64,000 nucleotides of DNA from Bacillus sp. T33-2 (GCF_002860205.1 NZ_PGVB01000010.1:485934-549933); one strand, 5' to 3'. Positions 43,289-52,396 are shown, numbered from the stretch's first letter. Program-made: numbers and translations. The notes: generated from the sequence alone by a model not told the origin.

Positions 43289-44749
43289 ATGAACAAGTTC
43301 ATCGAAGTAACCAATCAATTTATTGACGGAGAATGGAAAGAAGGAACGAGCAAGAAAAAGGGGACCATTCTCAACCCTTTCAATAACGAGGTCATTGCTG
43401 AGGTGGCTTTAGCTTCAAAAGAGGATGTAAACAGCGCATTCTTGATTGCAAACAAAGCACAAAAAGAATGGGAGAAAACATCTGCGGAAGAAAAAATTGC
43501 CGTATTACATAGGGCCGCAAAATTTATGGAAGATCATTCAGAAGAGATCGTAGACATAATGGTACAAGAATCGGGAAGCACTGTAGGCAAGGCACAGTTC
43601 GAACTTTATGCAACCCTGCAGGCCTTTAAAGAAGCTGCTACATATCCGAAACGCATGGAACCAGTAGTTTCCCCATCTAACGAAACACCTGGCAAAGTCA
43701 ATCATGTAATTAGAAAACCAATTGGCGTCGTCAGTTCGATCAGTCCTTTTAATTTCTCATTGTTCCTTTCCATCAGAACAATTGTCCCAGCCATTGCTGC
43801 GGGTAATGCAGTGGTCCATAAACCAGATTTACAAACAGCCATGTCCGGAGGCACTGTGATCGCGAAAGCATTTGAAGAAGCAGGACTTCCAGCTGGCATC
43901 TTTAATTTGATCATTGCCGACATTGCTGAAATTGGCGATGCCATGGTGGATAACCCTGCGGCCAATTTCGTTTCTTTCACAGGTTCCACTGCAGTAGGCC
44001 GCCACATCGGTGCTGTTGCCGGCCGGAACTTAAAACGTGTGGCATTAGAATTAGGTGGTAACTCGCCATTCCTAGTGTTAGAAGATGCAGACGTAGACCA
44101 GGCTGTAAATGCAGCGGTCTTTGGCAAGTTCCTACACTGCGGACAAATTTGCATGATAGTGAACCGTATTCTAGTACACCGTTCTGTCCATGATGAATTT
44201 GTCAAAAAGTTCGTTGCCAAAGCCTCTGGACTGTCTTATGGAAATCCGGCAGACCCTACTGTCGTGATTGGACCGCTCATCAACGAAAGGCAAATTGAGA
44301 AAGTGCTCAACTTTGCAAAAATGGCGGAGGATGAGGGCGCAACGGTAGCGTTAAGAGGGAAAAGAGACGGAAACGTCGTCACTCCTTTCGTTTTCACGGA
44401 TGTGAAGAATAACGGGGGCATTTCCCAATGTGAAATTTTCGGCCCGATCGCAACAATTATTTCTTTTGAAACAGAAGAAGAAGGAATCCGGTTGGCAAAC
44501 GAAACTGAATATGGATTGAGTGCCGGCATCTTCACCAAAGATTTAGCAAGGGGTGTGGCGGTAGCCCAACAGATCGAAAGTGGCATGGCTCACGTAAATG
44601 ACCAATCCGTCCACGTAGAAGCCGAGATGCCTTTTGGCGGAGAAAAAGGATCCGGTTTAGGACGTTTTGGAGGCCAGTGGTCACTAGAAGAATTCACAAC
44701 TGTGCAATGGGTAACTGTACAAGAAGGGAACAAGGTATATCCATTCTAA
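43289..44749 (+). CDS. yfmT: aldehyde dehydrogenase, YfmT (vanillin/benzaldehyde dehydrogenase) type
   Basis: 486 residues, full-length NAD(P)-dependent ALDH. It oxidises an aldehyde to the acid. Cofactor-binding S-F-T-G-S-T-A-V-G, the general-base Glu in L-E-L-G-G-N-S-P and the nucleophilic Cys in C-G-Q-I-C-M are all present; N-terminal I-S-P-F-N-F-S is also typical. AAGGGG precedes ATG 43289. Relatives near a YfmS-type receptor act on aromatic aldehydes such as vanillin; substrate here is inferred from that. Divergent from chemoreceptor B, which may let the cell sense and use the same compounds. Confidence 0.88.
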   Translation: MNKFIEVTNQFIDGEWKEGTSKKKGTILNPFNNEVIAEVALASKEDVNSAFLIANKAQKEWEKTSAEEKIAVLHRAAKFMEDHSEEIVDIMVQESGSTVGKAQFELYATLQAFKEAATYPKRMEPVVSPSNETPGKVNHVIRKPIGVVSSISPFNFSLFLSIRTIVPAIAAGNAVVHKPDLQTAMSGGTVIAKAFEEAGLPAGIFNLIIADIAEIGDAMVDNPAANFVSFTGSTAVGRHIGAVAGRNLKRVALELGGNSPFLVLEDADVDQAVNAAVFGKFLHCGQICMIVNRILVHRSVHDEFVKKFVAKASGLSYGNPADPTVVIGPLINERQIEKVLNFAKMAEDEGATVALRGKRDGNVVTPFVFTDVKNNGGISQCEIFGPIATIISFETEEEGIRLANETEYGLSAGIFTKDLARGVAVAQQIESGMAHVNDQSVHVEAEMPFGGEKGSGLGRFGGQWSLEEFTTVQWVTVQEGNKVYPF

Positions 44750-44980
44750 TACAACATGATAACACGTAAAATGGTATAATCCCCTTATAGTGGCAGATAA
44801 CAAAGAGGTACATTAATCTGTCTACTATGCAGGGGATTTTTCCATGATTCACATTAGAAAGATACGTCCTGAAATTTGTATCAAGGCAGTTATTCAATCC
44901 CAGCAGCCGGACAAAGCCCAAGAACCAACTAGGGCATTTTTCCAAATCGTGCGGCACATAGCCGGGCTACTCGGCCAGAC

Positions 44981-45017
44981 AAAAAAAACAGCATGAAAAC
45001 TAAATCATGCTGTTTTT
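44981..45017 (-). terminator. terminator of comK
   Basis: AAAACAGCATGA, 8-base loop, TCATGCTGTTTTT. The remaining gap back to the aldehyde dehydrogenase (44750-44980) has no gene that I can see. Confidence 0.88.
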
Positions 45018-45047
45018 ATTAGCCGGGACGTGCCACGGACGAGGTTG

Positions 45048-45638
45048 CTAATGGCCCCTGTAAATCTCGTTTATAATGCCCTCGTTATGCACGCCACTTA
45101 CTTCAGAATACCGGGTCCCCTGAAGAAAATATAGTGCCTTCCTCTCAGTCTCCTTAAGCCTTTGGATAAGCCTGGTCCTCAGCAAGGCAGTCCTTAACAG
45201 CTGGTTTTCAAAAGAATTGTATGAAACGGGAATGACAAAGGTCTTTTTGTTTCGGAATGTTACTTGGGTACTGTTCGGGCTGAGCCGTTTGTGGCTCAAT
45301 ACGTGTTCGTGGGATACCCAGTAGCATTTTGGATTGAGCGGCGATGTTGTCGGCAGGAAGTAAATTAAATTTGTAGGGTCGATAATGATGGGCACCTTAT
45401 GGGTGATCCCGGTAAGCTGTTTCGTCCCTTCTTTCCTGCCTTCATAGCTGGATCCAAAGTACTCGCAGCTCTTCTTGATGATGTCAATTGGTTTAAAAGG
45501 TGAGAGGAATTCATCTTCCAATTCAAATATTTGTGAATAGGTTTTGCTGCCGTAAACATATGGAGTAATGAGCATGGTACATGGGTTAATTTCGTACTCT
45601 TCAATTAAGCCTTTTGGTCTGTTATTCAATTGTCTCAT
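45048..45638 (-). CDS. comK: ComK, competence transcription factor
   Basis: 196 residues, full-length ComK, the master activator of late competence genes. Family landmarks: K-S-C-E-Y-F-G-S-S-Y-E-G-R-K-E-G-T, T-H-K-V-P-I-I-I-D-P-T-N, P-K-C-Y-W-V-S-H-E-H-V, and V-I-P-V-S-Y-N-S-F-E-N-Q-L-L-R-T-A. It ends R-G-H. ATG 45638 has AAGGAGATGAG upstream. In B. subtilis ComK activates itself from AT-boxes; the AT-rich region at 45680-45760 has a weak AAAATAACATTTG candidate but no clean pair. It is divergent from yhzC, as in B. subtilis. A truncated copy lies at 41592. Confidence 0.95.
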   Translation of the reverse strand: MRQLNNRPKGLIEEYEINPCTMLITPYVYGSKTYSQIFELEDEFLSPFKPIDIIKKSCEYFGSSYEGRKEGTKQLTGITHKVPIIIDPTNLIYFLPTTSPLNPKCYWVSHEHVLSHKRLSPNSTQVTFRNKKTFVIPVSYNSFENQLLRTALLRTRLIQRLKETERKALYFLQGTRYSEVSGVHNEGIINEIYRGH

Positions 45639-45758
45639 CTCCTTAAGTATTCCCCCCTATAGTACCATTTCGTATCAACTTTTTAACAAAAAATAACATT
45701 TGTTCTAAATTTATTCACAAATTGACACTTTAAATTTTCTAAAAATTATAAATACTTG

Positions 45759-45787
45759 TTGATTATCATTCGTTAACTCCATATAAT
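45759..45787 (+). promoter_or_regulatory. SigA promoter of yhzC
   Basis: TTGATT (45759-45764), 17 bases, TATAAT (45782-45787), about 28 bases before the start codon. Confidence 0.75.
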
Positions 45788-45814
45788 ATAAAAAAGGGTT
45801 AAGAGGTGGGGGCA

Positions 45815-46051
45815 ATGAACGAAAAATCCTATTCAGAGATGATGAAGGCCAGTGTCATGAAACGCGTAAAAGCAAAAGAGACATTTGTTTTGGATTTATA
45901 TGTAGATATGCTGATTTCTGAAATCCAGCTTAACACCAGGAAAGAACGGCTTCTTACCAAAATTGATAAAGCAATCGATGACCGGGACAAAGTAACTTTT
46001 TTATCTCTGACAGAAGAATTGAAGGATCTGAACAGGCTTTACGGAACGTAG
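45815..46051 (+). CDS. yhzC: YhzC-like IDEAL-domain protein
   Basis: 78 residues from ATG 45815 (AGAGGTGG upstream). The C-terminal half contains the IDEAL-domain pattern L-I-S-E-I-Q-L-N-T-R-K-E-R-L-L-T-K-I-D-K-A-I-D-D-R-D, with variation in the eponymous motif, preceded by a helical segment. IDEAL-domain proteins are small Firmicute proteins of unclear function. Position next to and divergent from comK is conserved in Bacillus, which hints at a link with competence; that link is inference. Confidence 0.87.
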   Translation: MNEKSYSEMMKASVMKRVKAKETFVLDLYVDMLISEIQLNTRKERLLTKIDKAIDDRDKVTFLSLTEELKDLNRLYGT

Positions 46052-46061
46052 GATTTATGTT

Positions 46062-46093
46062 TAAAACCTTTGCAAAACATGCAAAGGTTTTTT
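46062..46093 (+). terminator. terminator of yhzC
   Basis: AAAACCTTTGCA, 5-base loop, TGCAAAGGTTTTTT. Confidence 0.9.
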
Positions 46094-46199
46094 ATTGTAG
46101 GATAACGTCCATATTCGATTCGGCCACCGGAGACAAATCACAAAGTCTTGTATTCTGACATCAACTTTCACTCCACCACCCCTAACAAAAACAAAGCCC

Positions 46200-47489
46200 T
46201 CACCGGGGCCTTAATTCTTGTTCATTTCTTTTTCTGATTTCGTATTCTTCAAGCCTGGCAATCCGGTCGAGCATGGTCGGGTGCCCGTATCGGAAAATTT
46301 TCACCAGTAAAGGAGGGTTAACCTGGCTAAGTCCAGCTTTAGTAAGCACCTGGAACGATGTAATCGCTGCATCCGTGTTTTCGGTCATTTCGATCGCATA
46401 TTTATCAGCCCGGTTTTCCTGGTAGCGGGAAACTATGTTTGTAAACGGGTCTGAGGCAAACGCGAGCACCGACATAATCATGAGAAACAAAGGAAACGAG
46501 CGGATATCACCAACTTCCGGAATCTTCAATTCCTTTCCCCAGCGCGCCACAGCCCAGTTCATCAGCCTGTATGCGATGTAAAGCCCCGCGAGTGATATCA
46601 GCAGGTACCCCGCAATACCAATATAGATATGCTTCTCAACGTAATGCGCCATTTCATGAGCCATAATGAATAAGATCTGGTCATCAGTCAGCCGTTGGAG
46701 TGTTGTATCCCAGAGCACAATCCGCGCATTTGATCCGATTCCTGTCACATAGGCATTGAGCGCATTTGTTTTTTCAGCCATATTGACCTCAAACACATGC
46801 TCTGCCGGTATATTGGCCTGGCCCGCCAGGTCGAGGATCTTCGCTTCCAGCTGCTTGTTTTTTAACGGATAAAAATCATTATAAAGCGGATCAATCACAA
46901 CTGGCTGCAGAAACATGACGAACAGTGTGAAAGGAATCGACAGCAGCCATGCAAAAACCCACCAGAGCTTTTTGCTCCTGTTCATGAGCCAGTATAAAAC
47001 GACGATGATTACGAACATCGTCCCAAAACTTACCCAGAAGTCAATTAACTGGTCCTTCATCCATGAAGCAAAGGTCTGGGTTGAAATGTTATACCATTTT
47101 GACAGGGTGTAACTGGTGTAGCTAAGCGGCAATGAAATCAGAAATGAGAAGATTGACAGCCAGAAGAGATATATTCCAACCCGGGCAAATTTATTTTTCG
47201 CCGAGTTCTCGCTCCACCTTTTCATTGCCCCTGACAGCCCCATCAACAGTATGAGAAAATAAAAAAGCCACTCAAATGGAGTTGATAGGAAAAATATCAG
47301 ATTCCTTATTTTGGAGTATTCTTCAGTGAGCGCCAGCTCCCTGCCGTTTAGAAAGGTGGCCGGGTCTGCACGTGAGCCTTCGAATTCGAACGGAAGGCTT
47401 GTATCTGCAAAATAAAAAAGATACCAGTAAACGGCAAACCCATAAAGCACATAGGCTAAAACCGCATAAAAGCCCATTTTCCTGGCCAT
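46200..47489 (-). CDS. yhfN: YhfN, M48 family membrane zinc metallopeptidase (Ste24-like)
   Basis: 429 residues with about six membrane segments. The zinc site is I-M-A-H-E-M-A-H-Y (HExxH) with the third ligand Glu in S-R-Y-Q-E-N-R-A-D-K-Y, and the central N-A-L-N-A-Y-V-T-G segment is as in CAAX-type Ste24 proteases. It processes membrane or exported substrates; specific targets are not known. The second ATG (47489) is 7 bases from AAGGGGG, the first (47495) touches it. Confidence 0.93.
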   Translation of the reverse strand: MARKMGFYAVLAYVLYGFAVYWYLFYFADTSLPFEFEGSRADPATFLNGRELALTEEYSKIRNLIFFLSTPFEWLFYFLILLMGLSGAMKRWSENSAKNKFARVGIYLFWLSIFSFLISLPLSYTSYTLSKWYNISTQTFASWMKDQLIDFWVSFGTMFVIIVVLYWLMNRSKKLWWVFAWLLSIPFTLFVMFLQPVVIDPLYNDFYPLKNKQLEAKILDLAGQANIPAEHVFEVNMAEKTNALNAYVTGIGSNARIVLWDTTLQRLTDDQILFIMAHEMAHYVEKHIYIGIAGYLLISLAGLYIAYRLMNWAVARWGKELKIPEVGDIRSFPLFLMIMSVLAFASDPFTNIVSRYQENRADKYAIEMTENTDAAITSFQVLTKAGLSQVNPPLLVKIFRYGHPTMLDRIARLEEYEIRKRNEQELRPR

Positions 47490-47610
47490 GGCCATTCCCC
47501 CTTTTTGTACAACCCCTCAATAAGTATTTTAATGCCAATATCAATATTTAGAACTATTACTTATTTTTGCTTATACATCCCTTTTTTATAGAAATGAAGA
47601 CCCTTCAATA

Positions 47611-47640
47611 AAAAATAGCCCCCAACAGGGGGCGGAACTA
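47611..47640 (-). terminator. terminator of azlCD
   Basis: GCCCCC, 4-base loop, GGGGGC with AAATAG/CTATTT extending the stem and TTTTTT on the minus side. Confidence 0.85.
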
Positions 47641-47642
47641 TT

Positions 47643-47951
47643 TTAGAAAAAATAAGAATATGCACTCAATACTGCAATAGACCCGATAACCACCACAATG
47701 ACATTGGCCCCCATAAACGCAACCGCAAAAGCTGCCGAAGCCCCGATGAGGCCATAGCTGATGTCCCCTTTTTGAATCATCAAAACGGCTGGAAAAATCA
47801 ATGCGCCCAACGTAGCATACGGCACATTCTTAAGGACGCCCTGAATGAACGGTGGAAGTTCTTTGCCCCTGAACATGACGAACGGAAGCATCCTCGGAAG
47901 GTAGGTCACAATAGCCATTCCGATTATCATGATGACGATTTCTCTATTCAT
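47643..47951 (-). CDS. azlD: AzlD, branched-chain amino acid exporter small subunit
   Basis: 102 residues with four hydrophobic segments and the AzlD opening T-Y-L-P-R-M-L-P. With AzlC it forms an exporter of branched-chain amino acids and analogues such as azaleucine. ATG 47951 overlaps the end of azlC by 8 bases, showing coupling. Confidence 0.93.
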   Translation of the reverse strand: MNREIVIMIIGMAIVTYLPRMLPFVMFRGKELPPFIQGVLKNVPYATLGALIFPAVLMIQKGDISYGLIGASAAFAVAFMGANVIVVVIGSIAVLSAYSYFF

Positions 47952-48663
47952 CGGCTTTTGTCACCTTCCCTGAATTTTTGACTGTTTCAACCCATTCCAC
48001 GAGGACAGCCGACAGAAGTGTCGCCGCAACGATCGCCCAGCCTGTAGACATGAGGCCGGCCAGTGTGAAAATGGAATTAAAGGCCGCGGCAATGACAGAC
48101 AGGAACACGACCTTCACACTTTTCTTCATTGATGGGACCAAAAGCCCGATAAACATCGCATACAGCGCGACAGACATGCTTTCCTGCAATGTCTGGGGCA
48201 GCCCGGCTCCAATCAAAAACCCAATTCCCGAATTGATAACCCAGCTTGAGTACGAAATAAATATAAGTCCAAGCATATAGCCTGTCGAGACCGTACCTTC
48301 CCGGGTTGCCGCCACTGAAAAAGTCTCATCGGTAATGCCGAACGAATAAAGCATCTTGTGAGCCGCACTGTCTTCTTCCGCCTTCTCATTTAATGAGGCA
48401 GACATGAGGAAGTGGCGTATATTCACAATAAAGGTAGTGAGGACAATCTCGAACAACCCGATCCCCTGTGCAAGCAGGCTCAATGATATGTATTGTGAGG
48501 CACCTGCAAATACCATCAGGCTCATTAGCACAGTTTCTCCTAACGTCAACCCTGTCGTCTTTGCGAGAAGGCCGAACGTCAGGGCAATCGGCAGGTAGCC
48601 AATGCCGATGCTGATGCCGGCCTGCAACCCTTTTTTAAATTCTGATGTCTGTTTGATGGCCAT
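47944..48663 (-). CDS. azlC: AzlC, branched-chain amino acid exporter large subunit
   Basis: 239 residues with about seven to eight membrane segments. Landmarks are G-I-G-Y-L-P-I-A-L-T-F-G near the N-terminus, V-F-A-G-A-S-Q-Y and N-I-R-H-F-L-M-S. ATG 48663 has GGTGG at 8 bases; the frame opens at GTG 48675. No Lrp-type regulator (AzlB) gene is next to it. I looked upstream for a T-box leader and did not find one. Confidence 0.93.
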   Translation of the reverse strand: MAIKQTSEFKKGLQAGISIGIGYLPIALTFGLLAKTTGLTLGETVLMSLMVFAGASQYISLSLLAQGIGLFEIVLTTFIVNIRHFLMSASLNEKAEEDSAAHKMLYSFGITDETFSVAATREGTVSTGYMLGLIFISYSSWVINSGIGFLIGAGLPQTLQESMSVALYAMFIGLLVPSMKKSVKVVFLSVIAAAFNSIFTLAGLMSTGWAIVAATLLSAVLVEWVETVKNSGKVTKADE

Positions 48664-48675
48664 GATATTTTCCAC

Positions 48676-49068
48676 CGCCCGAACTCCTTTCTTTACTCCT
48701 GGTCTGCATAAAAATAAATTATGTATTTAACTTAAGAGGATTCGCGAGAGAGACTTTGTAAAAGACAGCTCTCCGCCCTGCTGACCTGATTTTGTCCTTG
48801 ACAACGCCATATGTAGGCTAATTTCGAACATGGAAGGACCTGCTCCCCTCCTGCTTGCGAAGCAGAACCCACAATTAATTTGAGAGTTTCATATAAAAAA
48901 ATCAGTTCAGCATATATATTGTCTATAAATTCATCCGCCAGCATGTCTATATTGCTATATAACTCATTTTGCCAGTGACTGGTCTTAAGGCGGACTATAT
49001 TCTAACAAATACAACTATTTAGTTATTATACATTTGTTTTAAAGTTTATAAAACAACTTAATCTACAG
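48676..49068. other. intergenic region, no supported gene
   Basis: About 390 bases between azlC and the ABC transporter genes. A 70-codon minus-strand frame (48732-48944) exists but has no ribosome binding site and no recognisable sequence. A small palindrome CTGCTTGCGAAGCAG is at 48852-48866. The part next to the terminator is AT-rich. Confidence 0.5.
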
Positions 49069-49069
49069 G

Positions 49070-49100
49070 AAAAAACACATGGACAATACGCCATGTGTTT
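49070..49100 (-). terminator. terminator of the ABC transporter operon
   Basis: AAACACATGG, 8-base loop, CCATGTGTTTTTT on the minus strand, overlapping the ATPase stop. Confidence 0.88.
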
Positions 49101-49893
49101 AAATTAATACCGCTCGGTCACTGTTCATCTTCTGTCCGCGGATGCGCTGGAATTCCGCAAGAAGGCTGTCAACGCTGAGGGCTTTCTTTTCATCTGAACC
49201 TGCTTCAAAAATAATCTGGCCCTGATCCATCATGATGAGCCTGTTTCCGAGATCAAGCGCCTGCTGCATGTTATGGGTCACCATCAGGGTTGTCAGGCCG
49301 TAATGGGTAACGATTTCCTTCGTAAGCTCTGTGACAAGCTCCGCGCGCGAAGGGTCAAGCGCAGCAGTATGTTCATCAAGCAGAAGGATTTTCGGCTCCG
49401 TAAACGTCGCCATCAACAGGGACAAAGCCTGCCTTTCACCGCCTGAAAGCAGCCCGACCTTTGCCTGAAGCCTGTTTTCAAGCCCAAGATGAAGCGATTC
49501 AAGCTTTTCCCTGAAAAAATCACGCCGTTTTTTTGTGATTCCCAAGCCCAGGCCCCGGTTTTTCATCCGCGAATATGCAAGTGCCAGGTTTTCCTCAATC
49601 GTCATCAATGGAGCGGTGCCTGCCATTGGATCCTGGAATACCCGACCAATCAGTCTGGACCGTTTATGTTCAGGCAAGCTTGTTACCTTCTTGCCGCCGA
49701 TTACTACTTCGCCATGGTCGGGAATCAGCTTTCCCGAAATAACGCTCATTAATGTCGATTTTCCGGCTCCATTGCTCCCGATGACGGTGACAAAGTCACC
49801 AGGCCCTAAATCAAGGCTGAACTGGTCGAGGGCGACCTTCTCATCCGCTGTCCCTTCGTTGAAGGCTTTATATATCTGATTCAACTGCAGCAA
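49099..49893 (-). CDS. ABC transporter ATPase of a TrpXYZ-like importer
   Basis: About 264 residues. Walker A G-S-N-G-A-G-K-S-T, signature L-L-S-G-G-E-R-Q-A, Walker B I-L-L-L-D-E-H-T-A-A-L-D (His where most ABC proteins have Pro) and H-loop V-T-H-N-M. This is the ATPase group that pairs with the COG4120-type permease next door. Start: TTG 49893 lies 7 bases behind AAGGGGG; the open frame reaches 49938 inside the permease gene. Confidence 0.9.
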   Translation of the reverse strand: MLQLNQIYKAFNEGTADEKVALDQFSLDLGPGDFVTVIGSNGAGKSTLMSVISGKLIPDHGEVVIGGKKVTSLPEHKRSRLIGRVFQDPMAGTAPLMTIEENLALAYSRMKNRGLGLGITKKRRDFFREKLESLHLGLENRLQAKVGLLSGGERQALSLLMATFTEPKILLLDEHTAALDPSRAELVTELTKEIVTHYGLTTLMVTHNMQQALDLGNRLIMMDQGQIIFEAGSDEKKALSVDSLLAEFQRIRGQKMNSDRAVLI

Positions 49894-50899
49894 GGCTTTG
49901 CCCCCTTCCTTCGGCCGCTTTCGATTTTTTCTGGACAATCGATGCGGCTCTTTTTCTCTTTCTTTGTTTTTCCCTTTGGCGGTCGATTATTTTTGGCAAA
50001 ATTAGCGCACAAACAACAATAATTGCGGTAATCAATTTCATGTCGCCTGTCTCAAGGAATTCGACCCTCAGTGCAAGTGTGACAATGATCCTGTAGAGGA
50101 TTGCACCGCCAATTACAGCGGCAGTTACCCTTGCAACACTTTTTGACCCAAAAATAGCCTCACCGATAATTACCGACGCAAGGCCGATAACGATCATGCC
50201 GATTCCCATGCCTACGTCGCTAGAGCCATTGTACTGGGCAATCAGCGCTCCTGAAAAAGCAACAAGCCCATTTGACAGGCCGAGGCCAAGGATTTTATAA
50301 AAATCGGTGTCAGCCGAAAAACTTCGGACCATCGTCTCATTATCACCCGTTGCCCGCAACGCCAGACCGATTTCCGTTTTCAGGAACCAGTCCATCGCGA
50401 ATTTTACGACAAATGCAAGCAATAACATCACTATCAAAACAGCCCAGGTCTTTGGTACAAACCCGGACAATCCAATACCTGCAAGCATGCTCTGTATTCC
50501 GTCATCAATGCCAAGGTTTTTCCAGAATTCTGTGATCTTTGTAATGACCGTCTCTTCTGCAAGCAGGGGTACATTCGGTTTGCCCATAATTCTCAGATTG
50601 ATGGAATAAAGGGCAATCATCATCAAAATCCCTGACAAAAGCGGGTTTATTTTACCTTTCGTGTGGAGCAGACCGGTAACACAGCCGGCCAAAAAACCGG
50701 CCGCCAGTGCGGTAATTGTAGCCAAAATTGGACTGGCACCGCCGACAATCATCACCGCGGCGACAGAAGCGCCTGTGACGAAGCTTCCATCGACGGTCAG
50801 GTCAGGAAAATCCAGCACCCTGAAAGATAAATAAACTCCTAAAGCCATGAGCGCGTAAAGGGCGCCCGCCTCTATAGAACTAAAAATAGCTATAGGCAT
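49868..50899 (-). CDS. ABC transporter permease of a TrpXYZ-like importer
   Basis: 343 residues from ATG 50899 (AAAGGA 9 bases upstream; the frame opens at 50971). About eight to nine membrane helices, related to the LivH/M fold but of the COG4120 group: A-L-G-V-Y-L-S-F-R-V-L-D-F-P-D-L-T-V-D-G-S is diagnostic. The Arg/Lys-rich C-terminal tail is cytoplasmic. Overlaps the ATPase gene by 26 bases. Confidence 0.9.
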   Translation of the reverse strand: MPIAIFSSIEAGALYALMALGVYLSFRVLDFPDLTVDGSFVTGASVAAVMIVGGASPILATITALAAGFLAGCVTGLLHTKGKINPLLSGILMMIALYSINLRIMGKPNVPLLAEETVITKITEFWKNLGIDDGIQSMLAGIGLSGFVPKTWAVLIVMLLLAFVVKFAMDWFLKTEIGLALRATGDNETMVRSFSADTDFYKILGLGLSNGLVAFSGALIAQYNGSSDVGMGIGMIVIGLASVIIGEAIFGSKSVARVTAAVIGGAILYRIIVTLALRVEFLETGDMKLITAIIVVCALILPKIIDRQREKQRKRKRAASIVQKKSKAAEGRGQSLAAVESDI

Positions 50900-50995
50900 G
50901 GTAAACATTCCTTTCTCGCAAACTGCCAATTGTTTTTGGCAGCTTTGGTTGGGCGTCCGGTCGAGTGACAATCCGGAACACGCTGACTTGCATTT

Positions 50996-51994
50996 TTATT
51001 CAACAAATTCTGCACTGCTGCCCCAGTCGTCTTTGATTTCGATATCCATTTCCTTGGCTGCTTTTTTATTAATTAATAGCTTGAGTTTTTGCGGGTACTG
51101 GACTGGCAGTTCTGACGGTTTTTTCTCGCCTTTTAAAATCTGGACAGCCATCTGGCCGGCTTCAAAGCCTATGTCCCCGTAATCAAAGCCGTAGCCGGCG
51201 AATCCGCCTTTTTTGACAGAATCCAATTCTCCTACAAACAACGGAATATCATTATCGTTTGCAACCTGGATCACAGATTCGAGGGCGCTCACGACGGTAT
51301 TGTCAGTGATGATATAAATGGAGTCAGCTTTCCCGATGAGCGATTCTGCCGCCTGTTTTACGTCGGCTGACGTGGCAACTGTCGCCTCTTCCAGCTTCAG
51401 GTCTGTATTCTTCATTGCTTTTTTTACAAGGTCAATCTGGGCGACCGAGTTTTGCTCACCAGCATTATAGATGACGCCGACATTTTTGCCGTCGAAATTC
51501 TTTGAAATAAACTCAACCATTTTTGGAATGGCATCAGGATGAGTATCAGTTGTCCCGGTCACATTTCCCCCCGGTTCTTCCATCGACTTTACAAGGCCAG
51601 CACCAAGTGGATCCGTTACAGATGTGAACACGATCGGAATATCCTTGGTGGCGTTCAACGCTCCGAGTGTACTCGGCGTTGAATTCGCGAAGATTAAATC
51701 GACGTTGTCCGCAGCGAAATTGCTCCCTATCGTCTGGGTATTGCTTGGTTCACCCTGGGCATTCTGTTCATCAAATTCAACTTTAAGCCCTGATTCTTCC
51801 AATGCTTTCTTAAACCCCTCAGTAGCTGCATTCAACGATGGATGTTCGACAATCTGTGTGACTCCTACTTTAAAAGTTTTTTCCCCGCCTGACGATTTGC
51901 TGCTTGTACCATCTGACTTGTCAGTGCCGCATCCACTTAACAGAAGTGCTCCGGCAAATCCAACGGCTGCCATCGCTTTGAATCCTTTTAGCAT
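50996..51994 (-). CDS. ABC substrate-binding lipoprotein of a TrpXYZ-like importer
   Basis: 332 residues with signal peptide and lipobox L-L-S-G-C, then a two-lobe binding domain beginning F-K-V-G-V-T-Q-I-V-E-H-P-S-L, the start pattern of the PF04392-type binding proteins. Some members bind tryptophan or other aromatic amino acids in streptococci. Ligand here is not determinable; no Trp-type T-box was seen upstream. GGGGGA lies before ATG 51994. First gene of the three-gene operon. Confidence 0.9.
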   Translation of the reverse strand: MLKGFKAMAAVGFAGALLLSGCGTDKSDGTSSKSSGGEKTFKVGVTQIVEHPSLNAATEGFKKALEESGLKVEFDEQNAQGEPSNTQTIGSNFAADNVDLIFANSTPSTLGALNATKDIPIVFTSVTDPLGAGLVKSMEEPGGNVTGTTDTHPDAIPKMVEFISKNFDGKNVGVIYNAGEQNSVAQIDLVKKAMKNTDLKLEEATVATSADVKQAAESLIGKADSIYIITDNTVVSALESVIQVANDNDIPLFVGELDSVKKGGFAGYGFDYGDIGFEAGQMAVQILKGEKKPSELPVQYPQKLKLLINKKAAKEMDIEIKDDWGSSAEFVE

Positions 51995-52197
51995 CCTATT
52001 TCCCCCATATCATTCTTTATGTCATATTTTGTCCTTTTTTGCTTCAACGCTTTTATGCTTTTATTCACTAAATTATAATATCCTATTCAGCTAGTAATCA
52101 AGTGTTTTCTGCTTTATTTTCCGAAGACAATGAAAAACTTAATCTATGTTGTTATTTTAAAGGAAAATATATACTAAAATTCAAAAATAAAACAGAA

Positions 52198-52273
52198 GTT
52201 ACTGGGAATATAAAAAAGTTACCGGGATTATATTTTGAGTTACCGGGATTAAATGTGCAGTTACTGGGATTAT
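52198..52273. repeat. four tandem 20-21 bp repeats (GTTACYGGGATTA core)
   Basis: Units start at 52198, 52218, 52239 and 52260. The core GTTACYGGGA is kept in all four and the following A-T-T-A in three. Seven codons per unit would give L-P-G-L-x-x-x, and a 77-codon frame (52102-52335) runs through it, but I see no ribosome binding site for it. The rest of 51995-52396 (about 400 bases) is AT-rich with no gene. Confidence 0.8.
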
Positions 52274-52396
52274 CCATGTTTATCGCATTAATTGGACCTT
52301 CATTTTTTCACCGCGATTTAGTATGGAACAAATGACCAGGCAAAATGGTTTACTTTGACCTTAAAAACAAATTAAAAACACGGCACCTGCCGTGTC

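Noticed and set aside
43702..44220. 172-codon minus-strand frame opposite the aldehyde dehydrogenase
   Set aside because: Antisense shadow of a complete ALDH gene.
45680..45760. ComK AT-boxes (K-box) upstream of comK
   Set aside because: Only one fair AAAA-N5-TTTG half and a poor second one 16 bases away; accepted spacings are 8, 18 or 31, so no call.
48732..48944. 70-codon minus-strand frame between azlC and the ABC operon
   Set aside because: No ribosome binding site and no recognisable sequence.
48664..49068. T-box or other riboswitch upstream of azlC or the TrpXYZ-like operon
   Set aside because: No T-box AGGGTGGNACCGCG core or specifier-type stem seen in either leader.
52198..52273. 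CRISPR array
   Set aside because: Head-to-tail 20-21 bp units with no unique spacers of constant length and no cas genes nearby.
52102..52335. 77-codon plus-strand frame with L-P-G-L repeats
   Set aside because: No ribosome binding site, the frame coincides with the tandem repeat and its period is a multiple of three by chance; reported as a repeat instead.
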